A stretch of 64,000 nt of DNA from Ruegeria sp. HKCCD4315 (GCF_013112245.1 NZ_WVRN01000001.1:1554501-1618500), one strand, 5' to 3'; shown: positions 7,626-19,733, counted from the stretch's first letter. The notes: generated from the sequence alone by a model not told the origin. Numbers and translations are program-made.

Positions 7626-7895
7626 ATGGCACATAAAAAAGCTGGCGGTTCCTCCCGTAACGGTCGCGACTCAGCTGGTCGCCGCCTTGGCGTGAAACTG
7701 TATGGTGGCCAGGCAGCCATCGCAGGCAACATCATCGTACGTCAGCGCGGCACCAAGTTCTGGCCGGGCGAAGGCGTAGGCATGGGCAAAGATCACACCA
7801 TCTTTGCAACCACCGATGGCGCCGTGAAGTTCCACAAGGGACTCAAAAACCGCACCTTCATTTCGGTCCTGCCAGTGGCGGAGGCCGCAGAGTAA
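7626..7895 (+). CDS. rpmA: Large-subunit ribosomal protein L27
   Basis: An 89-residue protein beginning [20 protein letters not shown], the standard bL27 N-terminus whose tail reaches towards the peptidyl transferase centre. The body [15 protein letters not shown] is the conserved RNA-binding core. GGAGAGAGAG upstream serves as ribosome binding site. It is co-transcribed with rplU and ends at a strong terminator 35 bases downstream. Confidence 0.97.
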   Translation: MAHKKAGGSSRNGRDSAGRRLGVKLYGGQAAIAGNIIVRQRGTKFWPGEGVGMGKDHTIFATTDGAVKFHKGLKNRTFISVLPVAEAAE

Positions 7896-7929
7896 GCCGA
7901 GACCCAGAAGGTTAATAAAAAATTCATGG

Positions 7930-7959
7930 GGGACCGGCAGAAAATGCCGGTCCCTTTTT
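7930..7959 (+). terminator. Terminator of rplU-rpmA
   Basis: A perfect ten-base stem GGGACCGGCA (7930-7939) / TGCCGGTCCC (7945-7954) with loop GAAAA is followed by TTTTT. It separates the ribosomal operon from the lysE-like gene. Confidence 0.93.
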
Positions 7960-7990
7960 CGTTTTAACACAGTCGTGATCCAAAGAGCCG

Positions 7991-8595
7991 ATGACCGTTG
8001 CAACCACCAGCTTCCTAATCTTTGCCGCCTCGCAGGTTGGCACGCCGGGACCGGCCAATATGGTCCTGCTGGGAACAGGTGCGCGCTATGGTTTCCGGGC
8101 GGCCCTGCCGTTTGTTGCCGGTGTTGTTCTGGGCAAGCAGTTGATTATCTGGCCGGTAGGCTTCGGCCTCATGCAAATTGGGGAACAAGCGCCATTTGTG
8201 TTTTCTGCGCTGAAATACGCCTCTGCTGGTTATGTGTGCTGGCTGGCTTGGAAGATTGCCAATCTTCGATTGTCGCGGGATGGGGCAGGTGGTTCGGTAC
8301 CGGGGTTCTGGGCCGGACTGATCGTGCATCCGCTGAACCCCAAAGCCTGGGCCATGATCATTGCCGGGTTTACCGGTTTCGTCGCTGCTGGCACGTCCAG
8401 TTTGGACGCAACGTTCACGATCGCTCTTTGTTTGTTCATCTGCCAGGTTGTTTTGCACCCGATCTGGACCTTCGCAGGCGATAGAATTGCCCATGCGGTT
8501 GAAGGTCGCCCTGCGGAAAAATATCTAATGTGGACGTTGGCCGGGCTTACGGTTGCGTCCGTCCTTTTTGTGTTGTTCGGAGGAGGAACACACCA

Positions 8596-8599
<4 letters not shown>
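7991..8599 (+). CDS. LysE-family amino-acid exporter
   Basis: A 202-residue inner-membrane protein. The conserved LysE N-terminal motif is present (SQVGTPGPANMVLLGTGARYG), followed by about six hydrophobic segments, as expected for LysE/RhtB exporters that expel amino acids or related metabolites. HPLNPKAWAMII matches the conserved N-P-K-A motif of the middle region. Its stop overlaps the ATG of the acetyltransferase gene by four bases, so the two are coupled. The substrate cannot be told from sequence. Confidence 0.88.
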
Positions 8600-11299
<2,700 letters not shown>

Positions 11300-11332
11300 G
11301 CACTGAAAAAGACGACCTGAAAGGCACGCGAT

Positions 11333-12595
11333 ATGAAAGATTTCGACAGCATTCCCGCTCTGATGGCCGATCTTGGGAAACGCGCCAAAGAGGCCTCGCG
11401 TGATCTGGCGTTTGCAAGCGCCGAGCGTAAACACGCTGCATTGATTGCCGCTGCGGATGCGGTTTGGGCTAATCGTGAACAGATCATCGAAGCGAACCAA
11501 AAAGACCTGGAGTTTGGCCGTGACAAGGGCCTGAGCCCGGCGATGACGGATCGGCTGATGCTGGATGAGACCCGCATTCAGGGCATGGTCGACGGGCTGC
11601 GCACCGTGGCTGATCAGGCGGACCCGGTGGGTGAGGTTCTGGCCGAATGGGAGCGCCCCACTGGATTGAAGATTCAGCGGGTCCGTACGCCTTTGGGCGT
11701 CATTGGCGTGATCTATGAAAGCCGGCCCAACGTGACCGCTGATGCCGGTGCGCTGTGTCTGAAGTCCGGCAATGCTGTCATCTTGCGCGGTGGGTCCGAG
11801 AGTTTTCATTCTTCAGCTGCAATTCATGAATGCCTGGTCGAAGGTTTGAAAGCGGCCAACCTGCCCGAGGATGCAATTCAATTGGTACCCACACGAGATC
11901 GCGCAGCAGTGCAGGAATTGCTGACCCTGACCGATTATGTCGACGTCATCGTTCCGCGCGGTGGCAAGGGGCTGGTAGGGCTGGTGCAGCGCGAGGCCCG
12001 TGTGCCGGTCTTCGCTCACCTCGAAGGCATTGTTCATATTTACATCGACAAAGCTGCTGATCCGCAAAAGACGCTGGATGTCGTGCTGAACGCAAAGACC
12101 CGCCGCACAGGCATCTGCGGAGCCGCCGAATGTTTGCTGATCCATCAAGACGTTGTTGAAACACTGGGGCGCAGTGTGATCGAGGCCCTGCTGGCCGCAG
12201 GTGTCGAGGTTCACGCCGAAGGTGCTTTGGCAGTCGAAGGTGCACAGGCCGCAACGTCAGAGGATTGGGGAAAGGAATTCCTTGATAGTGTGATTGCTGC
12301 GAAACCCGTTGAGGATATTGACGCAGCGATTGCCCATATCCGGAAATTCGGGTCCAACCACACCGATTGCATCATGACCGAAGACGATGCGGCAGCAGCC
12401 CGATTCTTTGAACGTCTCGACAGTGCTATCCTGATGCACAATGCCTCCACCCAGTTTGCAGATGGCGGTGAGTTCGGTATGGGCGCGGAAATCGGGATCG
12501 CCACAGGCAAGATGCACGCGCGCGGCCCGGTGGGTGCGGCGCAACTGACCAGTTTCAAGTATCTGGTTCGTGGGGACGGAACGACCCGGGCTTAG
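11333..12595 (+). CDS. proA: Gamma-glutamyl phosphate reductase
   Basis: The second step of proline synthesis, an NADPH-dependent reduction to glutamate semialdehyde. The 420-residue length fits the family. Motifs seen: [32 protein letters not shown], the catalytic cysteine segment [13 protein letters not shown], and [20 protein letters not shown] near the end. It forms an operon with proB. Its stop overlaps the convergent chpT stop by four bases. Confidence 0.97.
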   Translation: MKDFDSIPALMADLGKRAKEASRDLAFASAERKHAALIAAADAVWANREQIIEANQKDLEFGRDKGLSPAMTDRLMLDETRIQGMVDGLRTVADQADPVGEVLAEWERPTGLKIQRVRTPLGVIGVIYESRPNVTADAGALCLKSGNAVILRGGSESFHSSAAIHECLVEGLKAANLPEDAIQLVPTRDRAAVQELLTLTDYVDVIVPRGGKGLVGLVQREARVPVFAHLEGIVHIYIDKAADPQKTLDVVLNAKTRRTGICGAAECLLIHQDVVETLGRSVIEALLAAGVEVHAEGALAVEGAQAATSEDWGKEFLDSVIAAKPVEDIDAAIAHIRKFGSNHTDCIMTEDDAAAARFFERLDSAILMHNASTQFADGGEFGMGAEIGIATGKMHARGPVGAAQLTSFKYLVRGDGTTRA

Positions 12596-13188
12596 AACCT
12601 GAGCGAAACGCGCGTTGCGGTGGTTTCTGCCGCGACGCGACGCCCCATCGTCTTGGCTGTTTCCGGCAACAAGGCAAACTGTACCTGCGCGGGTGTCAGT
12701 TTGTTAGGGAAACGTTCTGTGACCACGTGTTTCCACAAGTCGCTGTCCACATTCAGCTTGTCGGCGGAACCGGTCACATTCCAGTTCGCGCCTTGACTTG
12801 TGACGTCGACGGTGCCCCCCAGAGGCATAGCGCTTTCGCAGCACATTAATGCCAAAAAGGCCAATTTGACCTGATTGCGCGGAACAGGCTCGGTCAGGTT
12901 CCAGTTGACCCGCACACGCCCGGCACGTTCGACGTCATTCAGCAGTTCGGTGATTTCGGCCCGCCCGAGCGGTTGGTCGCTGGCGGAACCAAAGGCTACG
13001 CGGAAAAAGCGAATACGCGCGCCCGCACTGCCAACACTGCCCGAGATCAGCTCCATCTCGGGGCCTTGAACAGCGCCAACCATATCCAACAGCTCAAGCC
13101 CGTTGGTGATGGCCCCGATCGGGCTGATCAGATCATGGCAGATCCGAGAGCCGATCAACTCGGCCAGGTTGACGTCCGAAGCGCCCAT
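12592..13188 (-). CDS. chpT: Histidine phosphotransferase ChpT-like
   Basis: A 198-residue protein that resembles ChpT, which relays phosphate from the kinase CckA to the regulators CtrA and CpdR in alphaproteobacteria. The N-terminal helix carries [20 protein letters not shown], with the phosphorylatable His at residue 18 in the DHp-like H-D-L-x-S-P context. The C-terminal part is a degenerate HATPase-like domain that lacks ATP-binding boxes, as known for ChpT. It is a single gene facing proA. In roseobacters this pathway controls motility and gene transfer agents rather than essential cell-cycle steps (general knowledge). Confidence 0.9.
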   Translation of the reverse strand: MGASDVNLAELIGSRICHDLISPIGAITNGLELLDMVGAVQGPEMELISGSVGSAGARIRFFRVAFGSASDQPLGRAEITELLNDVERAGRVRVNWNLTEPVPRNQVKLAFLALMCCESAMPLGGTVDVTSQGANWNVTGSADKLNVDSDLWKHVVTERFPNKLTPAQVQFALLPETAKTMGRRVAAETTATRVSLRF

Positions 13189-13231
13189 GCGTACCTCCTG
13201 CTGTATCTGCCGCCGGATTCAGGAGCCCCGC

Positions 13232-13414
13232 ATGACAGACATGAATGCCATTCTTGCACCGGGCATGTTTGTCCGCCACCCGGATTTTCCCGAATGGGGC
13301 GTTGGACAGGTTCAATCCAACATCGCAGGCAAGATCACCGTGAACTTTCGCGAGCAGGGGAAAGTGGTAATCGACGGAACGCGCATCGCCCTGATGCCGG
13401 TCTTTGATCCGTGA
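13232..13414 (+). CDS. DUF3553 family small protein
   Basis: A 60-residue protein beginning MTDMNAILAPGMFVRHPDFP. The pattern V-R-H-P-x-x-x-x-W-G-x-G-x-V-Q-S followed by K-I-T-V-N-F is a small SH3-like beta barrel, as in the CarD/UvrD-tail-like DUF3553 proteins. AGGAG precedes the chosen ATG at 13232. It is divergent from chpT. Function unknown; the resemblance to UvrD C-terminal tails suggests protein or nucleic-acid binding. Confidence 0.82.
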   Translation: MTDMNAILAPGMFVRHPDFPEWGVGQVQSNIAGKITVNFREQGKVVIDGTRIALMPVFDP

Positions 13415-13517
13415 AACTAGTTTAGGAAAGGTTAACAACTCTGACCAAACCGCCAGTTGTTGCCTTCGATTGGCCAACTGCGGTATCAGCTGCGAAAAGA
13501 AAAACGGACGCATCATT

Positions 13518-14273
13518 ATGCCGGATACAGGCCCATCCTTTACCGTCAAGCTGGCCGAAACCGAGGCAGAGCTGCAGGCTGCGCAACGTCTGCGTTATGA
13601 CGTCTTTGTGCGTGAACTCGGTGGTGGTGGCGATTTGGTGGATCACGAGGCGGGGTTAGAGAGAGACCGGTTTGACCCCTATTTCGATCACATGTTGGCC
13701 TATGACGACGGCACTGACGAAATCATTGGCGTTTACAGGATGTTACCGGGTGAACGTGCAGCAGAGGTGGGCCAATTCTATTCAGAAGATGAATATGATC
13801 TGACGGTTTTGAAAAACAGTGGCCGCAAGTTGCTGGAACTGGGCCGGTCCTGTGTGCATCCCGACTATCGTGGTGGCACCGCCATGTATCATCTTTGGAA
13901 CGGGCTGGCGGCCTATGTCACGGAACGTGAGATCGAAGTGCTGTTCGGGGTCGCAAGCTTTCACGGCACGGACGTCACAACGCTGGCGCAACCTTTATCC
14001 ATGTTGCATCACAACCATCTGGCTCCGCCCGAATTGCGGGTGCGCGCGCAGCCTGACGTTTTTCAATCCATGGATCTGGTCGCTAAGGACGACTTGGACA
14101 GGCGGGCGGCCATGGTTCAGGTGCCTGCTTTGATCAAAGCTTACCTGAGACTTGGCGGTTTTGTGGGTGAAGGCGCCTTTATCGATCACAAATTTAACAC
14201 CACCGATGTGTGCCTGATACTTGACACTGCGCGTTTGAACGACCGACAGCGCCGTATCTACAGCGGGGCCTGA
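13518..14273 (+). CDS. olsB: Ornithine-ACP N-acyltransferase
   Basis: A 251-residue GNAT-fold enzyme that makes lyso-ornithine lipid by moving a 3-hydroxyacyl chain from ACP to ornithine. Typical OlsB features: LRYDVFVRELGGGGD at the N-terminus, YFDHMLAYDD, GVYRMLPG, LELGRSCVHPDYRGG and VLFGVASFHGTD. The ATG at 13518 is preferred over in-frame upstream codons because it puts the family start in the right place. Directly followed by olsA (5 bases), which adds the second acyl chain. Confidence 0.92.
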   Translation: MPDTGPSFTVKLAETEAELQAAQRLRYDVFVRELGGGGDLVDHEAGLERDRFDPYFDHMLAYDDGTDEIIGVYRMLPGERAAEVGQFYSEDEYDLTVLKNSGRKLLELGRSCVHPDYRGGTAMYHLWNGLAAYVTEREIEVLFGVASFHGTDVTTLAQPLSMLHHNHLAPPELRVRAQPDVFQSMDLVAKDDLDRRAAMVQVPALIKAYLRLGGFVGEGAFIDHKFNTTDVCLILDTARLNDRQRRIYSGA

Positions 14274-14278
14274 CATCT

Positions 14279-15115
14279 GTGAACGATCCGCTTTGGAACA
14301 GTGAGGATGAACCCGATCCGATCGACCTTGGAGTGATTGGTTGGCTGTTGGTATTCCTTCGAGGACTGCCTCTGGCCGTTCTGGTCTTTGGTGGCTTGAT
14401 CGTGCTTTTGGCCGTACGAATGGTTGAGTATCCGTTGTGCGGGGTGCGCAGACCCGTCACGCCTTTCATCACGCAATTTGTGTGCCGGAACGCATTTCGC
14501 ATTCTTGGCATGGGATTCCGAACCTCTGGCGTGTTGATGCAAGAGCAGGGGGCGGTGGTCGCCAATCATACCTCTTGGTTGGACATTTTTGCCCTGAACG
14601 CGCGTAAGAGGGTCTATTTTGTATCCAAGGCCGAAGTCGCGAAATGGCCCGGAATCGGATGGTTGGCCCGCGCCACCGGCACCGTGTTCATCCAACGGGA
14701 TCGTGCAAAAGCCAAAGAACAGACCAAACTGTTCGAGACCCGCCTGAAAGCGGGCCACAAGCTGTTGTTCTTTCCCGAAGGTACTTCGACGGATGGATTG
14801 CGGGTTTTGCCATTCAAAACAACGCTTTTCGCTGCGTTCTTCGCAGATGAGTTGCGCGACTTCATGTATATCCAACCGGTTTCGGTTGTTTTTCATGCGC
14901 CCAAAAAGCAACCCAAACGGTTTTACGGCTGGTGGGGCGATATGGAATTCGGCCCGCATTTGCTCAAGACACTTGGGGCGCGCAGGCAGGGTTCTGTTGA
15001 GCTGATTTATCACGCTCCGGCAAAGGTTAGTGACTTTGAAAACCGAAAGGCACTGGCGGCACATTGCGAAGAGGCGGTCAGGCACGCCCATGCTTTGGCT
15101 TTGCTTGAAAAATAA
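14279..15115 (+). CDS. olsA: Lyso-ornithine lipid O-acyltransferase
   Basis: A 278-residue PlsC-family enzyme with one strong N-terminal membrane segment (LGVIGWLLVFLRGLPLAVLV). Catalytic box NHTSWLDI (H-x4-D), then FPEGTSTDG and the substrate box around YIQPVSVVFHA. It begins with GTG and follows olsB within five bases. It completes ornithine lipid synthesis; in roseobacters OlsA is also reported to serve glutamine lipids. A weak stem-loop after the stop (AAGGGC/GCCCTT, about 15113-15129) lacks a T-run. Confidence 0.92.
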   Translation: MNDPLWNSEDEPDPIDLGVIGWLLVFLRGLPLAVLVFGGLIVLLAVRMVEYPLCGVRRPVTPFITQFVCRNAFRILGMGFRTSGVLMQEQGAVVANHTSWLDIFALNARKRVYFVSKAEVAKWPGIGWLARATGTVFIQRDRAKAKEQTKLFETRLKAGHKLLFFPEGTSTDGLRVLPFKTTLFAAFFADELRDFMYIQPVSVVFHAPKKQPKRFYGWWGDMEFGPHLLKTLGARRQGSVELIYHAPAKVSDFENRKALAAHCEEAVRHAHALALLEK

Positions 15116-15166
15116 GGGCAATTGGCCCTTGCACTGCATCAAAACCTGCCGTATACGCGCGCCATT

Positions 15167-15195
15167 CAAACCCGCAGGCGGGGTTTGGGCTTTTT
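15167..15195 (+). terminator. Hairpin with T-run before rpsB (terminator or attenuator)
   Basis: CAAACCC (15167-15173) pairs with GGGTTTG (15181-15187) around a seven-base loop and is followed by GGCTTTTT. It lies about 90 bases upstream of the rpsB start. It could end the olsBA transcript or act as an attenuator in the rpsB leader. Confidence 0.55.
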
Positions 15196-15281
15196 GAGGG
15201 AGACATCCTCATCAAGACCGCCGGTTGGAGCATCCGCTTCTTTCACCCCCGCCCAGGCGTAAACCGGAAAAGGAAAATAGC

Positions 15282-16073
15282 ATGGCTCTTCCCGAGTTCT
15301 CCATGCGTCAGCTGCTGGAAGCTGGCGTTCACTTTGGTCACCAGACACAGCGTTGGAATCCCCGCATGGGCCCGTTCATCTACGGCTCGCGCAATGGCAT
15401 CCACATCATGGACCTGACCCAGACCGTTCCGATGCTGGACCAGGCTCTGCAGGCTGTTCGTGACACCGTTGCCAAAGGTGGCCGCGTTCTGTTTGTTGGT
15501 ACCAAGCGTCAGGCCGCTGGCCCGATCGCTGAAGCGGCTGAAAAGTCGGCTCAGTACTACATGAACCACCGCTGGCTGGGCGGCACGCTGACCAACTGGA
15601 AAACCGTTTCCCAGTCGATCAACCGTCTGAACCAGATCGACGAAGCCATGGAATCGGGCGCCGAAGGCCTGACCAAGAAAGAGCGTCTGGGCATGGAACG
15701 TGACCAGGCCAAGCTGCAAGCTTCGCTGGGCGGTATCCGTGAGATGGGCGGCGTTCCTGACCTGCTGTTCGTCATCGACGTCAAAAAAGAAGCACTGGCC
15801 ATCGCCGAAGCCAACAAGCTGGGTATCCCGGTTGTGGCTGTTGTCGACACCAACTGCTCGCCCGATGGTGTTGACTACATCATCCCCGGCAACGACGACG
15901 CAGCGCGCGCAATCTCGCTGTATTGCGACCTGGCCGCACGTGCCGCTCTGGACGGCATGACCGCTCAGATGGGTGCTGCTGGCGTTGATCTGGGTGCCTT
16001 TGAAGAAGCACCGGTTGAAGAAGCCGTTGCTGAAGAAGCGCCTGCCGAAGCAGAAACACCTGCTGAAGCGTAA
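15282..16073 (+). CDS. rpsB: Small-subunit ribosomal protein S2
   Basis: A 263-residue uS2. The start at 15282 gives the usual [20 protein letters not shown]. Conserved parts include [33 protein letters not shown] and the loop [18 protein letters not shown]. The last 30 residues are an acidic Ala/Glu/Pro tail, as in other alphaproteobacteria. It is paired with tsf downstream, the classic rpsB-tsf operon. Confidence 0.98.
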   Translation: MALPEFSMRQLLEAGVHFGHQTQRWNPRMGPFIYGSRNGIHIMDLTQTVPMLDQALQAVRDTVAKGGRVLFVGTKRQAAGPIAEAAEKSAQYYMNHRWLGGTLTNWKTVSQSINRLNQIDEAMESGAEGLTKKERLGMERDQAKLQASLGGIREMGGVPDLLFVIDVKKEALAIAEANKLGIPVVAVVDTNCSPDGVDYIIPGNDDAARAISLYCDLAARAALDGMTAQMGAAGVDLGAFEEAPVEEAVAEEAPAEAETPAEA

Positions 16074-16098
16074 GCTGCCCGTCACGTAATTGACATAT

Positions 16099-16119
16099 GG
16101 GGCAGGGTAGACCTGCCCC
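16099..16119 (+). terminator. Hairpin between rpsB and tsf (partial terminator)
   Basis: A perfect eight-base stem GGGGCAGG (16099-16106) / CCTGCCCC (16112-16119) with loop GTAGA. Only AATT follows, not a T-run, so it probably lowers or stabilises read-through into tsf rather than stopping transcription. Confidence 0.55.
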
Positions 16120-16149
16120 AATTCCGTTTGAATTGAGGAGAGCCAAAAG

Positions 16150-17025
16150 ATGGCAATCACAGCAGCAATGGTTAAAGAACTGCGCGACTCGACCGGCGCA
16201 GGCATGATGGACGCAAAAAAAGCGCTGACCGAAACCGGCGGCAACATGGACGAAGCCGTTGACTGGCTGCGCACCAAGGGCCTGGCCAAAGCGGCCAAGA
16301 AATCGGGCCGTACCGCAGCAGAAGGTCTGGTTGCAGTTCACGTGAACGGTGGCAACGGTGTTGCTGTCGAAGTGAACTCGGAAACCGACTTTGTCGCGAA
16401 GAACGCTGAGTTCCAGGAAATGGTTGGCAAGATTACCTACGCTGCTGAAGGCGTCGACAATGTCGAAGCTCTGCTGGCTGCTGATCTGGGTGGAAAATCC
16501 GTTGCAGACACCATCACCGACAAGATCGCCACCATCGGCGAAAACATGTCGGTACGCCGTATGTCCAAACTGTCGGGCGACACTGTTGTGTCCTACGTCC
16601 ACAATGCGGCCACCAACGGCATGGGCAAAATCGGCGTTCTGGTTGCACTGTCGGGCGGCGACGAAGCCATCGGCAAGCAGGTTGCGATGCACATCGCAGC
16701 TGTGAACCCTGCTGCTCTGTCTGAGGCCGACATGGATCCGGCTGTTGTCGAAAAAGAAAAGCAGGTTCAGATGGACATTGCCCGCGAGTCCGGCAAGCCG
16801 GAGCAGGTGATCGAGAAGATGATCGAAGGCCGTATGAAGAAATTCGTCGCCGAATCGACCCTGCTGAACCAGTCGTTCGTTGTGAACCCTGACCTGACCG
16901 TAGAAGCAGCGGCCAAAGAAGCGGGCGCAACCATCACTGGCTTTATCCGTCTGGAAGTTGGCGAAGGCATCGTGGTCGAAAAAGAAGACTTCGCAGCCGA
17001 AGTTGCCAAGGCCGCTCAGGGCTAA
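16150..17025 (+). CDS. tsf: Elongation factor Ts
   Basis: The 291-residue nucleotide exchange factor for EF-Tu. The N-terminal UBA-like domain is [20 protein letters not shown]; the core has [13 protein letters not shown] (the TDFV motif that opens the EF-Tu nucleotide site), and the C-terminal part has [14 protein letters not shown]. The ribosome binding site GAGGAGAG precedes the ATG. Second gene of rpsB-tsf, ended by a terminator at 17074. Confidence 0.98.
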   Translation: MAITAAMVKELRDSTGAGMMDAKKALTETGGNMDEAVDWLRTKGLAKAAKKSGRTAAEGLVAVHVNGGNGVAVEVNSETDFVAKNAEFQEMVGKITYAAEGVDNVEALLAADLGGKSVADTITDKIATIGENMSVRRMSKLSGDTVVSYVHNAATNGMGKIGVLVALSGGDEAIGKQVAMHIAAVNPAALSEADMDPAVVEKEKQVQMDIARESGKPEQVIEKMIEGRMKKFVAESTLLNQSFVVNPDLTVEAAAKEAGATITGFIRLEVGEGIVVEKEDFAAEVAKAAQG

Positions 17026-17073
17026 GCACGCTATCGGGAAAGGCTCCACTTGGGGCCTTATCTCTGCAAAACG

Positions 17074-17102
17074 AAAGGGTTACGCTGTGCGTAGCCCTTT
17101 TT
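17074..17102 (+). terminator. Terminator of rpsB-tsf
   Basis: A twelve-base stem AAAGGGTTACGC (17074-17085) / GCGTAGCCCTTT (17089-17100), with one G-T pair and loop TGT, runs into T residues to 17102. Confidence 0.92.
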
Positions 17103-17406
17103 GTTCGCGCAAATTAATACGCGCTGAACGTGTGCTTTTTTGTCGTCTGAGGATGATATGGAGGGCCCCGCTTGATGGGGATGGTCGGGGCCCCCCAAAA
17201 TTCCGACACAGGTACGCGGACAAATAGGCGCCCCCTTGTCAGAGTGATCGGAGAGCTCTGAAATTGCAAAGATCCAATCGAATGTTCCCTGGCTAAAGCC
17301 ACCACTCACGGAACACTCTCACTTTGCAACTTTTTCGCCGGATTTGAAAAGTAGTGATTTCCTTACCTAGGGTAAACTGACGCGAGATAGCGTCAAAATC
17401 TAGCGG
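17103..17406. other. Gene-free stretch with several inverted repeats
   Basis: No coding frame is convincing here. It holds a GC-rich hairpin GGGCCCCG (17163-17170) / CGGGGCCC (17186-17193) without a T-run. Near the 3' end of the luxR-type gene are two more inverted repeats: TTACC-TAG-GGTAA (17363-17375) and TGACGC-GAGATA-GCGTCA (17378-17395). The last could end the leftward luxR transcript. TTACCTAGGGTAA could be an operator. Confidence 0.45.
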
Positions 17407-18162
17407 TCAGGCTTCCATTATGAACATCTGGTTGTGTAGCGATGCCTTGAGAACGGCTTGTGCCGTGGTTTCGACCGACAATGCCTCGCGCGCGAGTCGG
17501 AGGTGCTTTTCAACCGTGGCAGAAGTCAGCCCCATCAGCAACGCGATGTCTTGTGTGGTTTTGCCGTCGCCAACCCATTGCAAAGCTTCTCGCTGCCGTT
17601 TCGTCAAAGCACGGTTTGGAGGGCTGAAGGGCAAAGTGAGAATTTTCAGATGCGCGACGTTGTTCATCAAAAGAATGTCCTCGCCATGCTCTTGCCAGAC
17701 TGCGTCGATCTCTTCCTGGCTCATCCCGTTTTGAGCAGAAAGTGAGATTGCGCCTTTGGACCGCATGGAGACAGAGTTGAAACTGACTGTATAGCCAGCC
17801 ACAACACCCATGGACTTGTTGAACTCGAACACTTTGCGTTCTTCGTTCGTCAAAGTTCCGCTGGCGTTCATGTCCTGAATCATTTTCCAACTGGCAGCGC
17901 CTTCATTGTCCAATGCCCATTTCAACATGGGAGCATGAAAATAAAGGCCGCCCTTCAGGAACCCGTCCACATAAGCGCGCTTGTGATTGGTCAGAATAAC
18001 AAAATCTTCGGGGTCGCCCAAAGACGTCGCCGTTCTGTAGACCGTATATCCATAGATCAGGCGATCGAACCCGAATTTTCCCATTTGACGACAATGCGCA
18101 TCCCACAGGTCTTCCATGGTCTTAGTATAGCTGACGTACCGCAGATATTCGTTGAGTGTCAT
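17407..18162 (-). CDS. LuxR-family regulator with autoinducer-like domain
   Basis: A 251-residue protein with an N-terminal autoinducer-binding-like domain (about residues 20-165) and a C-terminal LuxR helix-turn-helix (LTKRQREALQWVGDGKTTQDIALLMGLTSATVEKHL). Of the usual acyl-homoserine-lactone pocket residues, the Trp in ASWKMI and the Gly in GVVAGYTVSF seem kept. The Trp and Asp of the W-x3-Y ... D-P region appear replaced (HKRAYVDG; YFHAPML). It may therefore sense another ligand or none; the alignment is by eye. No luxI-type synthase is in the window. Its ATG overlaps the aroQ stop, so it is coupled to aroQ. Confidence 0.85.
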   Translation of the reverse strand: MTLNEYLRYVSYTKTMEDLWDAHCRQMGKFGFDRLIYGYTVYRTATSLGDPEDFVILTNHKRAYVDGFLKGGLYFHAPMLKWALDNEGAASWKMIQDMNASGTLTNEERKVFEFNKSMGVVAGYTVSFNSVSMRSKGAISLSAQNGMSQEEIDAVWQEHGEDILLMNNVAHLKILTLPFSPPNRALTKRQREALQWVGDGKTTQDIALLMGLTSATVEKHLRLAREALSVETTAQAVLKASLHNQMFIMEA

Positions 18163-18608
18163 GCCGCGCCACCTGCTTTCAAATGCGCAGCCAGTGCATC
18201 CAGAGCCAGAATGTAACCTTTCGCACCGAACCCGCAGATCTGACCCAGAGCAACCGGCGCGATATAGGATTTGTGCCGGAACGGTTCGCGGGCATGAATA
18301 TTGGAAAGATGTACCTCAACCAATGGCAGTTCGACCGAGGCAATCGCGTCCATCAACGCAATCGATGTGTGTGTAAAGGCACCGGCGTTCAGAACAAGGC
18401 CTGATTGCACGCCACGCGCGGCATGGATTGCGTCAAGCAACACACCTTCGTGGTTGGATTGCAGATGCGTGACATCCAGCCCAACAGACGCGCCATGCTG
18501 CACGCATTGTTCTTCGATCATATGCAGAGTTGTGCTGCCGTAGACCTCAGGTTGACGCGTGCCAAGCAAGTTGAGGTTCGGGCCGTTTAATACCAGTACT
18601 TTATGCAT
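18159..18608 (-). CDS. aroQ: 3-dehydroquinate dehydratase, type II
   Basis: A 149-residue enzyme of the shikimate pathway (3-dehydroquinate to 3-dehydroshikimate). Motifs: VLVLNGPNLNLLGTRQPEVYG with the catalytic Tyr after the flexible loop, QSNHEG, LNAGAFTHTSIAL, and EVHLSNIHAREPFRHKS with the catalytic His. Full length for the dodecameric type II family. It shares a transcript with the luxR-type gene behind it. Its upstream neighbour is 129 bases away, so it may have its own promoter. Confidence 0.96.
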   Translation of the reverse strand: MHKVLVLNGPNLNLLGTRQPEVYGSTTLHMIEEQCVQHGASVGLDVTHLQSNHEGVLLDAIHAARGVQSGLVLNAGAFTHTSIALMDAIASVELPLVEVHLSNIHAREPFRHKSYIAPVALGQICGFGAKGYILALDALAAHLKAGGAA

Positions 18609-18737
18609 GTCTTCACAATCCCCATTAGTGGTTCATAGACATCTAAAGGCCGAGTTGTCTACCTGGCTTCACACAACAAAGCTTCGCCTGCGGCTTTGGT
18701 GCAAGACTTGTACAAAAGCTGTATTTTCGGGTTTAGC

Positions 18738-19733
18738 TCATTCCATCGTTATGACCAGTTTTCCAAGCACAGATCGCTGTGACATCTGCTCAAGCGCCTC
18801 AGAGGCGCGTGCCAGGGGAAACCGGGCACTGATACGGGGTTTTATTGCCCCGGATGCATGAAGGGCGAACAGATCAGAAATATTCCGAGCATGACCCTTG
18901 GGGTCGCGGAAAACGGACGCACCCCAAAAGACGCCCACGATCTGGCATCCTTTCAACAAAGGCAGATTTAGGGGGATTTTGGGAATTCCTGCCGGAAATC
19001 CAACCACAAGATAGCGCCCATTCCACGCCATGCAGCGCAAGGATGGTTCGGCCAGAGCACCACCCACCGCATCATAAACGACATCCACCCCATTGGGTCC
19101 GGCGATTTTCTTGACCTCGGCAGAGAAAGCCTTTTGCGCGTCTTTGTCCAAATCATGCGGATAGATGATGACCTCATCTGCTCCAATCTGGCGGCAAAAC
19201 GCGGCCTTTTCAGACGATGAAACGCCCGCGATCACTTTGGCACCCATGGCTTTACCAAGTTCAATGGCAGCAGATCCAACACCACCGGCTGCGCCTAACA
19301 CCAATAGTGTTTCGCCTGTCTTCAGGTCAGCCCGGTCTTTAAGTGCGTGATAGGAGGTGCCATAGGTGAAAATGAAACAAGCAGCGTCTTCATATGGCAT
19401 GCTCTCAGGAATTTTGATGGCAGTGTCCGCCCGGATCGTCGCGTGGGTCGCAAAGCCATCATGCCCTGTAAGGGCAAGAATGCGATCGCCGACCTCAAAT
19501 CCAGTTACGTTTTCGCCCAATGCCAGCACTTCGCCTGCGATCTCACCGCCGGGAGCAAAGGGGCGTGGCGGTTTAATCTGATACAAGTCCCGGATGATCA
19601 ATGTATCGGGAAAGTTCACACCTGCAGCTTTAACAGCAACCAAAAGTTGGCCTTTTCCAGGTTGAGGGTCGGGCAGGGTGGTCAGCTCCAGTGTTTCGGG
19701 TCCGCCCGGTGCGACGCTGAGTAATGCTTGCAT
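18738..19733 (-). CDS. NADPH:quinone oxidoreductase-type MDR enzyme
   Basis: A 331-residue medium-chain dehydrogenase/reductase of the zinc-free quinone oxidoreductase group. N-terminal AAGVNFPDTLIIRDLYQ and FAPGGEIAGEVLALG are typical; the cofactor site LVLGAAGGVGSAAIELGKAMG is present, with SSSEKAAF afterwards as expected for NADPH preference. No zinc ligands are seen. It may reduce enones or quinones; acryloyl-CoA reductase-like enzymes have the same look, so the substrate is open. Divergent from the SDR gene at 19883. Confidence 0.88.
   Translation of the reverse strand: MQALLSVAPGGPETLELTTLPDPQPGKGQLLVAVKAAGVNFPDTLIIRDLYQIKPPRPFAPGGEIAGEVLALGENVTGFEVGDRILALTGHDGFATHATIRADTAIKIPESMPYEDAACFIFTYGTSYHALKDRADLKTGETLLVLGAAGGVGSAAIELGKAMGAKVIAGVSSSEKAAFCRQIGADEVIIYPHDLDKDAQKAFSAEVKKIAGPNGVDVVYDAVGGALAEPSLRCMAWNGRYLVVGFPAGIPKIPLNLPLLKGCQIVGVFWGASVFRDPKGHARNISDLFALHASGAIKPRISARFPLARASEALEQMSQRSVLGKLVITME

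Noticed and set aside
13420..13440. Second CtrA-like site before olsB (TTAG...GGTTAAC)
   Set aside because: The spacing between the two halves is six bases and the first half is TTAG, so it does not meet the consensus.
15880..17049. A 389-residue minus-strand frame opposite rpsB and tsf
   Set aside because: A shadow of codon bias in highly expressed genes; no family features, and rpsB and tsf are certain.
17163..17193. GC-rich hairpin as a transcription terminator
   Set aside because: The stem is strong, but neither strand has a T-run after it, and a proper tsf terminator already lies at 17074-17102.
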